From NCBI RefSeq assembly GCF_963678835.1, contig NZ_OY787469.1, positions 2,914,001 through 2,978,000 of the forward strand: a stretch of 64,000 nt of DNA, written 5' to 3'. Source of the stretch: an uncultured Desulfuromonas sp. (GTDB lineage: Bacteria; Desulfobacterota; Desulfuromonadia; Desulfuromonadales; Desulfuromonadaceae). Made by a program: the position numbers and the translations under genes. Every line of letters begins with the position of its first letter. The first letter of the stretch is position 1. The notes under the pieces were generated by a model. It searched no databases. It worked only from the letters and a program-made list of their open reading frames with translations, and was not told the DNA's origin. Positions 26,438 to 35,846 of this stretch are shown in pieces.

Positions 26438-27787
26438 TCAAGCAGTGTAAAACACCTGTTCTTGGCAGCCGTCAATCAGACGATCAACAATTTCAACACC
26501 CTGCATAAAAGAGTGATCCATATTCCCTATTTCATACCGCCATGCACCAAAACGACCCCGAGAGTAAACACCACAAGACTCTAAAAAGGCTTGAATAACC
26601 TTAAGAGCGTCATCACGATCAATTGTCGGCACCGGATAGGCATATGGGACCTCAATCAGATAGCGACTGACAATGTTAGAGCGATCCATCTCATCAATCA
26701 TGCCACTGTTGACCAAACCTGCTATCGTCTGTTCAATAATCGTGTCTTTATCAACAGGCTTATAAGACGAAAAACTGGTTTCACACATCAAGGAGAAATA
26801 GCTGTCACCACCGTCACAAGGAACGTTATTTGGTGAATAGTTATGAAAATTGGTCACGCGATAAAAAGGACAATTCTCTTCAGGAAAATACATCCAACAC
26901 TTCGAATCGTTTCGTTTCCCTTTAAAACCGATTCCGACAACGTAAACACCATTATGAACCAGTTTCCCAGCTGCCATATGAACCGTCTCAGGAACATCAA
27001 TACACTTTTCAATAAACTGGTCGAGCGGAATCGTTGATATCAGATTATCGTATAAAGCGGATTTTCCGTTGGAAAAAAACAATTGTTTATTTTTCAGATC
27101 AACTCTCTCAAGATGATGTTCAAGATGAATTCTGTCTTTTACCTTAGCAGCAATCGCGCTATAAATGGACCCGGTGCCACCCCGCAAAGGGAATTTAAAG
27201 GTGTTGTTAGGCCCCCAAGAAACATCGTCACGATTTTCACGAATATTGCGTTCTATCCGTTCAAGATCAACCACACTGACCCGTTCAGCGATCCAATCCT
27301 TGCTCATCAATTCTGCAGGAGTCGCCCAAACTTTAAAGTTGTACGGTTCCATAAAGTATCTGACGATTCCATCGCCAAAAACGGCCGCCATCCATTCTTT
27401 AAAATTCGCAGTTTTACCAGGTTCACCTTGCAGATTTTTTAAACCATCCAGACAACGCTCAAGAGCCTCCTCCGGTAGGTAACGGACATTATTTTGAAAA
27501 GGATACGGAACCCAAACATTCTGCATTCGTACCCAGCACTCCCTCATGTGCTCGAAAAATTTTCCAGCTAATGCCTGGTCAACAGCGCGATCAAACGTTT
27601 CAAAATGTGAAAACAGAACATGCCCGCCGACATCCCATGTAAAACCAGCCCCATCGACAAAAGACGCAGAAAGTCCACCGACGTAAGGATTGCGCTCGAA
27701 GACGTCGAAATCATGACATTTTCCACACTTTAAACGATATGCTGCGCCAAGCCCTGTCGGTCCCGCACCTAAAATAAGATTCTTCAC
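26438..27787 (-). CDS. FAD-dependent UDP-galactopyranose mutase-like/amine oxidase-fold protein
   Basis: 449 aa. N-terminal Rossmann FAD motif NLILGAGPTGLGAAYRL with the downstream ERNPYVGGLSASF and the VGGHVLFS segment seen in UGM-like and protoporphyrinogen-oxidase-like flavoproteins of polysaccharide loci. Could be a sugar mutase or desaturase acting on lipid- or nucleotide-bound sugar; the reaction is not assignable. GTG start overlaps the preceding GT2 stop by 4 bp. Confidence 0.75.
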   Translation of the reverse strand: MKNLILGAGPTGLGAAYRLKCGKCHDFDVFERNPYVGGLSASFVDGAGFTWDVGGHVLFSHFETFDRAVDQALAGKFFEHMRECWVRMQNVWVPYPFQNNVRYLPEEALERCLDGLKNLQGEPGKTANFKEWMAAVFGDGIVRYFMEPYNFKVWATPAELMSKDWIAERVSVVDLERIERNIRENRDDVSWGPNNTFKFPLRGGTGSIYSAIAAKVKDRIHLEHHLERVDLKNKQLFFSNGKSALYDNLISTIPLDQFIEKCIDVPETVHMAAGKLVHNGVYVVGIGFKGKRNDSKCWMYFPEENCPFYRVTNFHNYSPNNVPCDGGDSYFSLMCETSFSSYKPVDKDTIIEQTIAGLVNSGMIDEMDRSNIVSRYLIEVPYAYPVPTIDRDDALKVIQAFLESCGVYSRGRFGAWRYEIGNMDHSFMQGVEIVDRLIDGCQEQVFYTA

Positions 27788-29193
27788 GCATTCTCCTGTT
27801 GGTTTTTATATTGAGACGCTTTCCACAAAATAAAAGGCAGCAAAATCCAGACGAGAAGCTCCCCGACCAAGAATGCAAAAGCAGGCTTCCACAGGTTCAT
27901 GCGTCCCTCTTTTAAATCTGACCAGGTCGCGCCGGCGCGATTAAAAAAATACGTCTTCGGCACAGCAAAAGAAAAAGGTGTTATTCTTTCATTATTTGCA
28001 GCAACTGCAAAATCGAAAGATTTATTATATAACTTGAAAAAAATGCTGATAGTTTCTCCAATGATATTCTGATTTGTAGAATCAACCAGCAGCACATCAT
28101 CAACCGGCACTCTTTGAAATAAATGTTGTCGTGCGGACGGTATCAACAAGGTAAGAGCAACCGAGTTATCAGTCTCTTTGCGTATAGAAGAAACCATTTC
28201 AAAAATTTCAGCATCAGCCCCCAAAGGAAGTACAAGTAAAGACTTTCCGCGAAAGTCTACCTTAGTATTGCCACCAACAACCGAGATAGGAGAAGAACCT
28301 GAAAACATTCCCCAGTGGCTCGTTAAAAAATCCCAAAAAGCTTTACCAGGTAATTTTGCATATTCCCAGCGGCCGGTTACAGCAAACAGCGATCCCAAAT
28401 AAAGAGCACGGCGCATAATTCCCAAAAAAGCCTTTATTCTCTCTCCCCCTCTAGAGTGTTTAGCCATCGTCAGCAAAGGATTGCGCACCCCATAATAGTA
28501 ATCTACAACCATACTGCGTTTTTCAGTAAAAGCGGCATGGTGTACAGTTGACGCACCTACCGCAACAACACGATACCCTTTATGTTTAAAAGTCGCCCCC
28601 CAATCCATATCATCCCAAAGCAGGAAATACCTTTGGTCCATGAGACCAACCTTCCTTAAAGCAGACTCTCGCACTAAAGCCGAACAGATGGCTACATAAT
28701 CAACATCATAGAGACCGTTAAGCTCTTTTGAATCATCACAGTTTTGATTCAATGGGGCAACATTCCCTGAAGCCCAATGAATTTTTGCACCAGTTTCTAC
28801 AACCTTTTCAGGGTGAAGAACGTTCAGTATTTTGGACCCTGCCAAGGCAATCGAAAAATCTTCTTCCATCACTTCAACTAAAGTTTTAAGCGCAGTCGGG
28901 ACGACAATGGCGTCATTGTCAAGCAGCCAAATATAATCCTGAGAAAGAGTCTCTAACGCATACTTCAACCCCGTATTAAAACCGCCTGTACCACCGAGAT
29001 TTTCTTTATTTTCAATAAGACTGACTGGTAACGGCTGACTCCTGATAGCGGCAACGGAGTCATCTGTCGATGCATTGTCAATGACAACAACCTGGTAATT
29101 GTCATAATCGACTTTTGAGACGGAATCCAATAACGTCAACACATCGTCTTTTTTATTCCAGTTAACGATGACAATTGTAACTTTTGGTTGCAT
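27784..29193 (-). CDS. Glycosyltransferase family 2, membrane-anchored C-terminus
   Basis: 469 aa. GT-A domain (VTIVIVNWNKKDDVLTLL, DxD in WLLDNDAIV, about residue 98) resembling rhamnosyltransferases, followed by a region with a GT-like second half (DFRGKSLLVLPLGADAEI) and a hydrophobic C-terminal segment (FLVGELLVWILLPFILW). It starts one base inside the stop codon of the upstream gene. Confidence 0.8.
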   Translation of the reverse strand: MQPKVTIVIVNWNKKDDVLTLLDSVSKVDYDNYQVVVIDNASTDDSVAAIRSQPLPVSLIENKENLGGTGGFNTGLKYALETLSQDYIWLLDNDAIVVPTALKTLVEVMEEDFSIALAGSKILNVLHPEKVVETGAKIHWASGNVAPLNQNCDDSKELNGLYDVDYVAICSALVRESALRKVGLMDQRYFLLWDDMDWGATFKHKGYRVVAVGASTVHHAAFTEKRSMVVDYYYGVRNPLLTMAKHSRGGERIKAFLGIMRRALYLGSLFAVTGRWEYAKLPGKAFWDFLTSHWGMFSGSSPISVVGGNTKVDFRGKSLLVLPLGADAEIFEMVSSIRKETDNSVALTLLIPSARQHLFQRVPVDDVLLVDSTNQNIIGETISIFFKLYNKSFDFAVAANNERITPFSFAVPKTYFFNRAGATWSDLKEGRMNLWKPAFAFLVGELLVWILLPFILWKASQYKNQQENA

Positions 29194-30239
29194 TAGTGCT
29201 CCCTTGCAATGTCAATGATTTTTTTCATTCTGTTTGCGAAAGTATGGTCTCTGCAAACACGCTGATAACCTGCAATGGCAATACGTTGACGCTCTATGTC
29301 ATTTTCAAGGTAATAGATTACTTTCTGTCGCAAATCATCAAGTGATGAAAAAGTGACAATTTCTTTTCCATCAACAAAATACTCTGCAAGACCGGGTCTG
29401 CAATCAACTAGCTGGAAAGCGCTGGCGCCACAAATTTCAAACAAACGATAATTTCCACCCGACTTTTCAAAAAGGCGATGAGCATTGACCACGATTTTAG
29501 ATGATTTAAAAATTTCTATCATTGCGTCACCTGAAGCAGCACCTTTATAAAAAGGTTTTAAGTTTGAATCCAGACCATTGAAATTCCAACTCCAGATGCC
29601 AAGCTTAAACTCCGTCAAAGCGTGCAAAATTTCTTCGCGGTACTTATCAATAAAACCGACAAAACAAATATCGACACGGTCTTTCATACTATTGTGAGAA
29701 TCAACATGAATCCTGTCGAATTTTTCTATTTCACAAGCCAAAGGAAGTCGCGAAATATGATTTATCCCTAGCTCGTTCTTGAAGAAGGACGTATATTCTG
29801 GATCATAATAAAGGACTGTGCCCACTTCCTGCAACACTCTGCGTATCCCTTCAGATACATAATCAGGATGCACCCCAAGCCAAAACAGCACTTTAGTGCC
29901 ATTTTGACGTATTTTTTTTACAAAAAAATCTAGGTAGGTAGTATCAATAAAATGCATTATAACAAGATCAGGTTTAAAATACTCCACTTCTCTTAGAAGT
30001 TGAGTCCCTAAAAGGATATCGTGAGGAAAATCAACAACAGCTTTAAACCGATTTCTAAAGGCAGTATACGCATTAGTCAATTTACGAGGAATAAACGGGT
30101 TATACATATTTTCTGTTGTTTTAACGACGCGGACATCATGGCCAGCACGAATAGAAGCACGCGCAAGTCCAGAAAAATAATCACTGATGAACAAAGTGAT
30201 ACGATCATAAGTGATAGGAGCGGCAAAAAGAATCTTCAT
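29193..30239 (-). CDS. CgeB-like glycosyltransferase (GT-B)
   Basis: 348 aa. Starts MKILFAAPITYDRI at ATG 30239 (an in-frame Met 15 bp upstream is less likely). The C-terminal part (GASAFQLVDCRPGLAEYF then SSLDDLRQKVIYYLE) matches the CgeB/Glyco_trans_1_2 pattern used in spore and surface polysaccharides. Sugar unknown. Overlaps the next gene by one base. Confidence 0.75.
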   Translation of the reverse strand: MKILFAAPITYDRITLFISDYFSGLARASIRAGHDVRVVKTTENMYNPFIPRKLTNAYTAFRNRFKAVVDFPHDILLGTQLLREVEYFKPDLVIMHFIDTTYLDFFVKKIRQNGTKVLFWLGVHPDYVSEGIRRVLQEVGTVLYYDPEYTSFFKNELGINHISRLPLACEIEKFDRIHVDSHNSMKDRVDICFVGFIDKYREEILHALTEFKLGIWSWNFNGLDSNLKPFYKGAASGDAMIEIFKSSKIVVNAHRLFEKSGGNYRLFEICGASAFQLVDCRPGLAEYFVDGKEIVTFSSLDDLRQKVIYYLENDIERQRIAIAGYQRVCRDHTFANRMKKIIDIAREH

Positions 30240-30399
30240 TTCAAATCTCAACAACAGTTAAGTTTTTTTTCACTATAATCAGTAGAAATGCATATATAAA
30301 AAAAACAAACCATGTAGTTGTGAAAAAAATAAGAAGTAAAATTTTATAGAAATAATGACAAATTTTACACACTCAAACCTCCTAAAACAAATATATGTA

Positions 30400-31296
30400 T
30401 CATGTATTTCGAGGTTCACCGGAACACATATAAAGACGTATTTTCTCTTTAAGCAAGACCATTTTAATACAATAACTCATAGCAATCGCAATTATTTTTT
30501 CATAAAGAGTCAACTCATCATTGTGAAATATTTCTCTAGCAATGACGATTGGTGGAGATATCGATAAAAAAACGTCATATAGAAACTTAGCAATCCCCAT
30601 CTTCCGATCAAACACACCGCCAATAACTCTTTTGTTCTTATTCAATAATTCTGAAAACGTTTTCCGCGCAGGATGCCTGACAAGGACGCAGTCAGAATAT
30701 TGCACCAGATATCCAGCATTATAAGCCCGCTTACCCCAGTCACAATCGCCTCCAGAATATAAATCGGGATCGAACAGGCCTACAGCATCAAAAATAGAAC
30801 GACATGACAACATATTAGCAGTTGCACCAAAGTGAAGTTCACTGGCATACCTCTGCTGTGGAAAGGCAAATGCTTTTTCATAGATCTCAGCAAAGGTCAA
30901 TCTAGGCTCAGCATAAAAAAGCTCAATTTTTCCAGCAATACGCGTATTCCCTTTATTAAATACGTGAACTCCATTTGCCAACCAAGAGATATCTGGAATA
31001 CAATCAGAATCAGTAAACGCAAGGATATCTCCTTTAGCTATGCCAACTCCTGCATTTCTAGCGGCATAAGAGCCACGCTTTAACTCTTGGATCAAGCAGA
31101 AGTTATCACTCAAACTTAAATCAGAGGGAGGGGCGTCAAAACCGTTGTTCACAATGATGACTTCAAACTTATCTGAGGGATAAGTTTGTTTTTTAAGGGC
31201 GTCAATACAAAGCTTTAGACGGTCCCAATCACGATAAACGGGGATAATAACAGAGACAAAGGGTTTAATTTCACAACAGATTGCAAAGGTGGTCAT
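30400..31296 (-). CDS. Glycosyltransferase family 2
   Basis: 298 aa. FVSVIIPVYRDWDRLKLC and AFTDSDCIPDISWL (DxD-like, about residue 92) with ARNAGVGIAKGD before it. A C-terminal helix pair may associate with the membrane. Low-GC composition relative to the flanking core genes. Its ATG overlaps the stop of the upstream 365-aa gene (ATGA). Confidence 0.85.
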   Translation of the reverse strand: MTTFAICCEIKPFVSVIIPVYRDWDRLKLCIDALKKQTYPSDKFEVIIVNNGFDAPPSDLSLSDNFCLIQELKRGSYAARNAGVGIAKGDILAFTDSDCIPDISWLANGVHVFNKGNTRIAGKIELFYAEPRLTFAEIYEKAFAFPQQRYASELHFGATANMLSCRSIFDAVGLFDPDLYSGGDCDWGKRAYNAGYLVQYSDCVLVRHPARKTFSELLNKNKRVIGGVFDRKMGIAKFLYDVFLSISPPIVIAREIFHNDELTLYEKIIAIAMSYCIKMVLLKEKIRLYMCSGEPRNT

Positions 31297-32390
31297 TGCG
31301 TTAAGCTTATCGTAAAATTATCGAGGCGAGTAGCTTCATATAGCCTAGCGGCGTGAGTATCAGAATCAGCTGTATTTTTCATCATCAGTCCGCTATCAAA
31401 ATCAAAGCAACGAATCAATTGTTGGCTGATCCACCATTCTATCGTTCTGTGATGCTTTGATAGAATTGCACAAAATTCCTGCAAAATATAAGCAATTTCA
31501 AATCCGGTTGGATTATATGGATAGCCAAAAAGATTATTATCAATCCCGTCGATAAACTCTTTAGAGCCTATATAGCTCAATGAGCGTATAAATTTCTTTG
31601 AAGTCCAGATTGGGTGCTCAGGAAGTTTTGCATACAGCACTGCAAAAGCATATAAATTAAAAGCGTGATACCCAATCTCCTTATATTTCATTCTTGTCTT
31701 CATTTTTTGGTATTTAATCGGATGAAAAATAGTATTTACAGCCCTAACAGCTTTATATTTAGCAGTATCCAAAGAAAGCAAATGAATGATTCTTCCGTTA
31801 AATGCAATTCTAAAATGAGCATCAACAGCTCTATCAAGAAAACATTCAACCTGTTTCATAATCTCACCCCCTAAGGCATTACCTATCAAGGCCCCAGACA
31901 TAGCAAACCAGAGTTGATGATTGAAAGTTAAGTCAAACCCCGCATAGCTACCGTCAACATTTAAAATTTTCCATAATCCTAGATTTTCATCAAAAAAATG
32001 CCCACAAAAAACTTTTTCTGCTTTACGTATATATCTCTCATCATTAAGTATCCTAGAAGCCGTTGTCAGCGCCTCAATCACCCATGCTTGGCCTATCAAT
32101 CCATTACAAAAATCTTTTTGGGGATTTTTTCTACAAAAAAAAGATGCATCCATTGGACAGGCATCTTGAGAGATAAGATAGTTGGCGGCTCTTTCTGCAG
32201 CAAGTTTAAACTTGGGCTCACCGGTTAATTCGTACCCTTTTAGCAAAGTAATGAGCCAATGAGATGTATTTCGGACAGGCGTCTCTTGGTCATTATATGG
32301 ACCATTACAACCAGATTTAAAAGAACCGTTAGAGCCCTGCTTCTTGAGTGCAATTAAACACGACTTTATAATTAGATCAAAAAGCAGCAC
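31293..32390 (-). CDS. Probable alpha/alpha-toroid protein of the polysaccharide locus, unknown reaction
   Basis: 365 aa. Regular helical pairs with aromatic-rich turns (RNTSHWLITLLKGYELTG, NHQLWFAMSGALIGNAL, YNPTGFEIAYILQEF) suggest an (alpha/alpha) toroid like those of GH88/GH105 hydrolases, polysaccharide lyases or C5-epimerases. No catalytic residues can be assigned with confidence. No signal peptide. It overlaps the adjacent GT2, so a role in modifying or building the same glycan is likely. GC is low, suggesting recent acquisition. Confidence 0.5.
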   Translation of the reverse strand: MLLFDLIIKSCLIALKKQGSNGSFKSGCNGPYNDQETPVRNTSHWLITLLKGYELTGEPKFKLAAERAANYLISQDACPMDASFFCRKNPQKDFCNGLIGQAWVIEALTTASRILNDERYIRKAEKVFCGHFFDENLGLWKILNVDGSYAGFDLTFNHQLWFAMSGALIGNALGGEIMKQVECFLDRAVDAHFRIAFNGRIIHLLSLDTAKYKAVRAVNTIFHPIKYQKMKTRMKYKEIGYHAFNLYAFAVLYAKLPEHPIWTSKKFIRSLSYIGSKEFIDGIDNNLFGYPYNPTGFEIAYILQEFCAILSKHHRTIEWWISQQLIRCFDFDSGLMMKNTADSDTHAARLYEATRLDNFTISLTQ

Positions 32391-32473
32391 CTTATTGTCC
32401 TAAATAGAAAAATCAAATACCCTATGCGGATAGCAAATCAATTGAAAATTTAAAAAAGAAAACAACATTATAA

Positions 32474-33445
32474 CTACATAAAGCTTTTATATATTTTCAC
32501 TATCTTGTTGAGTCCATGACAATAAATACATTTCATCTTTGCTTTGATCAAAGAACTCAGCATATGACTTTCCGGAAAATAAATCTCCCGTACCCGAGGT
32601 GCAACCTGATTTTCAAAAAAAACTACAGCCAGACTATTCTTTTCTATCCTCTTTAAATAGGTATATATATGAATCATTGTGTTTAGATTCTGGAATTGTT
32701 GTTCAGTGTTTTTCATTCCAGACCAAATTCCACCGGAATGCTGTCTGTATACTGCAGGCTCGATTTCATCTCCCATATATTTAGCCTTACCGTGCAGTCC
32801 AAGCAAAACCATGAGAAAACGATCACAATTAAATACACGATCATACTCAGCAGGATAATCATTAATGACATTTCTAAAGCACATGGTCAAGGTAAGCAAG
32901 CGTCCTTCAGTCACAAGATCATTGGCCAAATAGTCTCTCTTCTGGTCTTCAGCCAATTTTGATCGCGAAACAAGCCCCCCTTCATTATTGACAATAATTG
33001 CATCATGAAAGGTAACAACATAATCATCATTTTCTTCAAGAAAATCGATCTGTTTCTGAAGTTTTAACGGATCTGTCCAGTAGTCATCACCTTCACAAAC
33101 TGCTATATATTTACCTCTAGCAATCCCCATTAATGCCTTTAAGGGTCTTACGCCCTTCGAGTATTGATTTTCAGATTCATAAATTACTTTTATAATCGTT
33201 GAATATAAAGATTCATATTTCCTGACAATCTCTGGAGTCAAGTCAGTTGAAGCATCATCCCGAATTAGAATTTCAAAAGGAAAAGACGTTTTCTGAATTA
33301 AAAATCCTTTCAGAGCGTCTTCTATAAATGATTCATGATTATAGGTCGTGCAACAAATGCTGACAAGTGGGTCAATACTTAAATCACTCCACTTCATTAT
33401 AATATCTTCTTCCGCATTTATATTATTTACAGCGTTTTCATACAT
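32474..33445 (-). CDS. Glycosyltransferase family 2
   Basis: 323 aa. LVSICCTTYNHESFIEDAL, DDAST, and the metal-binding CEGDDYWTDPLKLQKQI identify a GT-A enzyme related to capsule/O-antigen transferases. Starts at ATG 33445; an in-frame ATG near residue 17 (MKWSDLSIDPL) is an alternative. Followed on its upstream side by the MITE-like element at 33492-33658. Confidence 0.85.
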   Translation of the reverse strand: MYENAVNNINAEEDIIMKWSDLSIDPLVSICCTTYNHESFIEDALKGFLIQKTSFPFEILIRDDASTDLTPEIVRKYESLYSTIIKVIYESENQYSKGVRPLKALMGIARGKYIAVCEGDDYWTDPLKLQKQIDFLEENDDYVVTFHDAIIVNNEGGLVSRSKLAEDQKRDYLANDLVTEGRLLTLTMCFRNVINDYPAEYDRVFNCDRFLMVLLGLHGKAKYMGDEIEPAVYRQHSGGIWSGMKNTEQQFQNLNTMIHIYTYLKRIEKNSLAVVFFENQVAPRVREIYFPESHMLSSLIKAKMKCIYCHGLNKIVKIYKSFM

Positions 33446-33491
33446 TGTATACGCTCAAAAAAGTCCACAAAACCATGACAAAACACCCAGA

Positions 33492-33658
33492 CTAGTGTTC
33501 TGTCAATGCTAAAAATTCGAGAGAGTGGCACAGCATCGTGCCATTCTCACAAGGCGCGAAATCGCCGAAGTGCCCACTCCTCTTCAAGATTTTGCAACGC
33601 AGTGGGAAGGGTGCAAGGCGAAGCCAGACCCGAAGATTTAGTGTTGTCAGAGTACTAG
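33492..33658. mobile_element. MITE-like element with terminal inverted repeats and CTAG ends
   Basis: About 167 bp. The ends are CTAGTGTTCTGTCAATGC and, reverse-complemented, CTAGTACTCTGACAACAC, with similarity continuing to a TTCG on each side (17 of 24 after CTAG). CTAG at both tips may be the target duplication. It is non-coding, with internal hairpins (TGGCAC/GTGCCA). It lies in an intergenic gap of the polysaccharide locus. Confidence 0.65.
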
Positions 33659-33700
33659 AAGCTTTTTTTCGTTATAAGCCACATTTTTTACGACAGCGGC

Positions 33701-34366
33701 CTAAAGTTCTCTAGTTTCCAAAATGCTTCCGGGATTACCAACGACAACTGAATTCATCGGAACATCATTCAGAACGACAGAACCTGCGCCAATCAGTGAA
33801 AAATCTCCTATGTCTACTTTCTCTCTGATTGTAGCATTGCTCCCAACATGCACAGCTCGTCCCACTCTGACATTTGCACCAATCACGCTATTGGTTGCGA
33901 TATGTGCAAATTTTTCGAGAGAACTATCGTGACCGACAAAAGAATTCGGCAGCAAAATACAATTGTCACCAATTGTAGTGTCCGGTGACAGCTGTGTTAA
34001 CGGTGCCATCAGTACACCATTCCCGATCGAGCATAACCCCTTGGGGATAATAGCCGTGGGATGAATCAATGTGGCAAATCTATCTTGTGGTATTTCAAGA
34101 GATTCCACTTTCTCAAAGGTTTCTTTTTCGTTCTTAAGTCCCACATAAGCGACAAAAAAAAGAACATTCCTATCGTCAAGCAGTTTTGCTAAATCATTCG
34201 TCGCTCCCAGCACGGGATATTTTTTATATTTGCCAATTAAATGCCCAGTGTTGTAAAAATCATTCAAAAAGCCAAGAACCTCATAATGGCCTAAGTCATT
34301 AGCAATTGAGGCGGCAATCATCCCAATACCGCTCCCACCCAAAATCACTAGTTTTTTCACAAGCAC
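33701..34366 (-). CDS. NeuD/PglD-like sugar O- or N-acyltransferase
   Basis: 221 aa. A Rossmann-like N-terminal domain (KKLVILGGSGIGMIAASI) precedes a left-handed beta helix of hexapeptide repeats (VGRAVHVGSNATIREKV). The catalytic His is probably in NSFVGHDSSL. The family transfers acyl groups from acyl-CoA to amino sugars. Next to a DegT aminotransferase and a CitE/MaoC pair, an unusual acyl donor is conceivable. Confidence 0.85.
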   Translation of the reverse strand: MLVKKLVILGGSGIGMIAASIANDLGHYEVLGFLNDFYNTGHLIGKYKKYPVLGATNDLAKLLDDRNVLFFVAYVGLKNEKETFEKVESLEIPQDRFATLIHPTAIIPKGLCSIGNGVLMAPLTQLSPDTTIGDNCILLPNSFVGHDSSLEKFAHIATNSVIGANVRVGRAVHVGSNATIREKVDIGDFSLIGAGSVVLNDVPMNSVVVGNPGSILETREL

Positions 34367-34367
34367 C

Positions 34368-35273
34368 TCATTGACAGCTCTGATTTTTATTTTTTATCAA
34401 ATCATTCTTTCGGCAAAGCTTTTTGGCAGCCAAAACCATTGGTGGACCAACAAACTTATTATTGATTACGGCAACACCGCGCCCCTCATTCTGAGCCTTT
34501 GAAGCCATACTAATCATCTCCATCGCCTCTTCGACTTCCTGTTGCGTTGGCGAAAAATACTGATGAACCAAGGGCAATTCCTTTGGGTTCAATACCAGCA
34601 TTCCTTCGTAACCTAGATTTCTTGCAATCCTTAAATTTCGCTCTAAATCCTCAAGGTCATGTACCTTTACATGAACAGTGTCGATAGGTACGACATGACT
34701 CGCCCTTGCCGCCATCGCAATCATGGCACGTGCAGAAAAAATACTCAGTCCCTCAGAATCATGAATCCCCTGAAGGTCAGTCACAAAGTCTTCGCAACCA
34801 AATGCGATAGCAACGACCCGCTGCGAAGCTTGGCATATAGCCTGAGCATTAAGAACAGCGGCAGCTGTCTCAATCAGAGGAATTAACTTAAAAGTTCCTG
34901 CAGGAATCTCTTTCTCATATTCAATCGTGTCTAGTAGCTTGTCGATAAAGTAAACATCCTGCCCTGTGTACGACTTTGGATACATGAACCCAGTAACACC
35001 AGAAATGGTTAACGCCATAAGGTCCTTCAGTAGCTGCCCACTCTCACGATCATTCACTCGAGGAAAAATCAAATGATTATTGAAGCGCCCCTCTTCCACA
35101 TAGCGAACAATATTCTCTCGGGCAGCCATTTTATTCTCTGTCGGCTGTACTGAATCTTCAATGTCCAAAAGCAGTACATCAGCATCACTTCTACTGGCAC
35201 TATCCATCAAACGGTCATTGTGAGCTGGAACAAACATTAGGCTTCGCATTAAATATTGAATGGAAGCACTCAT
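34368..35273 (-). CDS. CitE-like acyl-CoA lyase (HpcH/HpaI family)
   Basis: 301 aa TIM barrel. LMFVPAHNDRLMDSA, LLLDIEDSV, FPRVND, IPLIETAAAVLNA and AFGCEDFVTDL give the family's Arg, Glu and Asp metal/CoA ligands. Relatives cleave or form malyl-, beta-methylmalyl- or citramalyl-CoA. Overlaps the MaoC gene by 4 bp. Found inside a polysaccharide locus rather than with citrate lyase or glyoxylate genes, so a role in making an acyl group for the glycan is inferred, not shown. Confidence 0.8.
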   Translation of the reverse strand: MSASIQYLMRSLMFVPAHNDRLMDSASRSDADVLLLDIEDSVQPTENKMAARENIVRYVEEGRFNNHLIFPRVNDRESGQLLKDLMALTISGVTGFMYPKSYTGQDVYFIDKLLDTIEYEKEIPAGTFKLIPLIETAAAVLNAQAICQASQRVVAIAFGCEDFVTDLQGIHDSEGLSIFSARAMIAMAARASHVVPIDTVHVKVHDLEDLERNLRIARNLGYEGMLVLNPKELPLVHQYFSPTQQEVEEAMEMISMASKAQNEGRGVAVINNKFVGPPMVLAAKKLCRKNDLIKNKNQSCQ

Positions 35274-35731
35274 AAAACAGCCTTCTTCACTAATACGTTA
35301 CGCCTGAATTTTAAAACGTTTTTGCCATGTTGATTGAATGCAACTGTTTCTACATAAACAGTCCCACGATCATTCCGAGAGGACGACTCCTTTTTAGCAA
35401 GTATCTCCGTTTGCGCATAAAGCGTGTCACCAACAAACACGGGCTCAAGATGTTCAATCATTTCATAATTAAGATTGGCAACAGCTTTACCACTAATATC
35501 AGGAACCGTCATGCCGACGATGATTGAGAAAACCAGCGTGCCGACAACCAAAAGTTTACCATGTTGGTTGCGCTCTGCGTAATCGAGGTTGGTATGGACC
35601 GGATGGTGGTTCATGGTCAAAAGAGAAAATAAGTTATTATCACTTTCGAAAATTGTTTTTGATAGCGCATGGTGAACAACATCTCCCACTTCAAATTCAT
35701 CGAAATAATGTCCCAGCTTGAATGCTTCCAT
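35270..35731 (-). CDS. MaoC-like (R)-hydratase
   Basis: 153 aa hot-dog fold. YFDEFEVGDVVHHALSKTI and HPVHTNLDYAERNQHGKL match MaoC/(R)-specific enoyl-CoA or mesaconyl-CoA hydratases, with the Asp-His hydratase pair in the latter block. ATG 35731 was preferred to the in-frame GTG at 35743. Coupled to the CitE-like gene; MaoC and CitE-type enzymes act in sequence in the interconversion of mesaconyl- and beta-methylmalyl-CoA. Confidence 0.8.
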   Translation of the reverse strand: MEAFKLGHYFDEFEVGDVVHHALSKTIFESDNNLFSLLTMNHHPVHTNLDYAERNQHGKLLVVGTLVFSIIVGMTVPDISGKAVANLNYEMIEHLEPVFVGDTLYAQTEILAKKESSSRNDRGTVYVETVAFNQHGKNVLKFRRNVLVKKAVL

Positions 35732-35846
35732 ATTCCATCTCACATTTCAGTTCGCGAATTCAAACGAGATAATTAACGAAAATATCGTACTTTTAAATAT
35801 CATAGCATCAGGCTTTTTTACAACCCCTCACTACTTTTACATTTAC

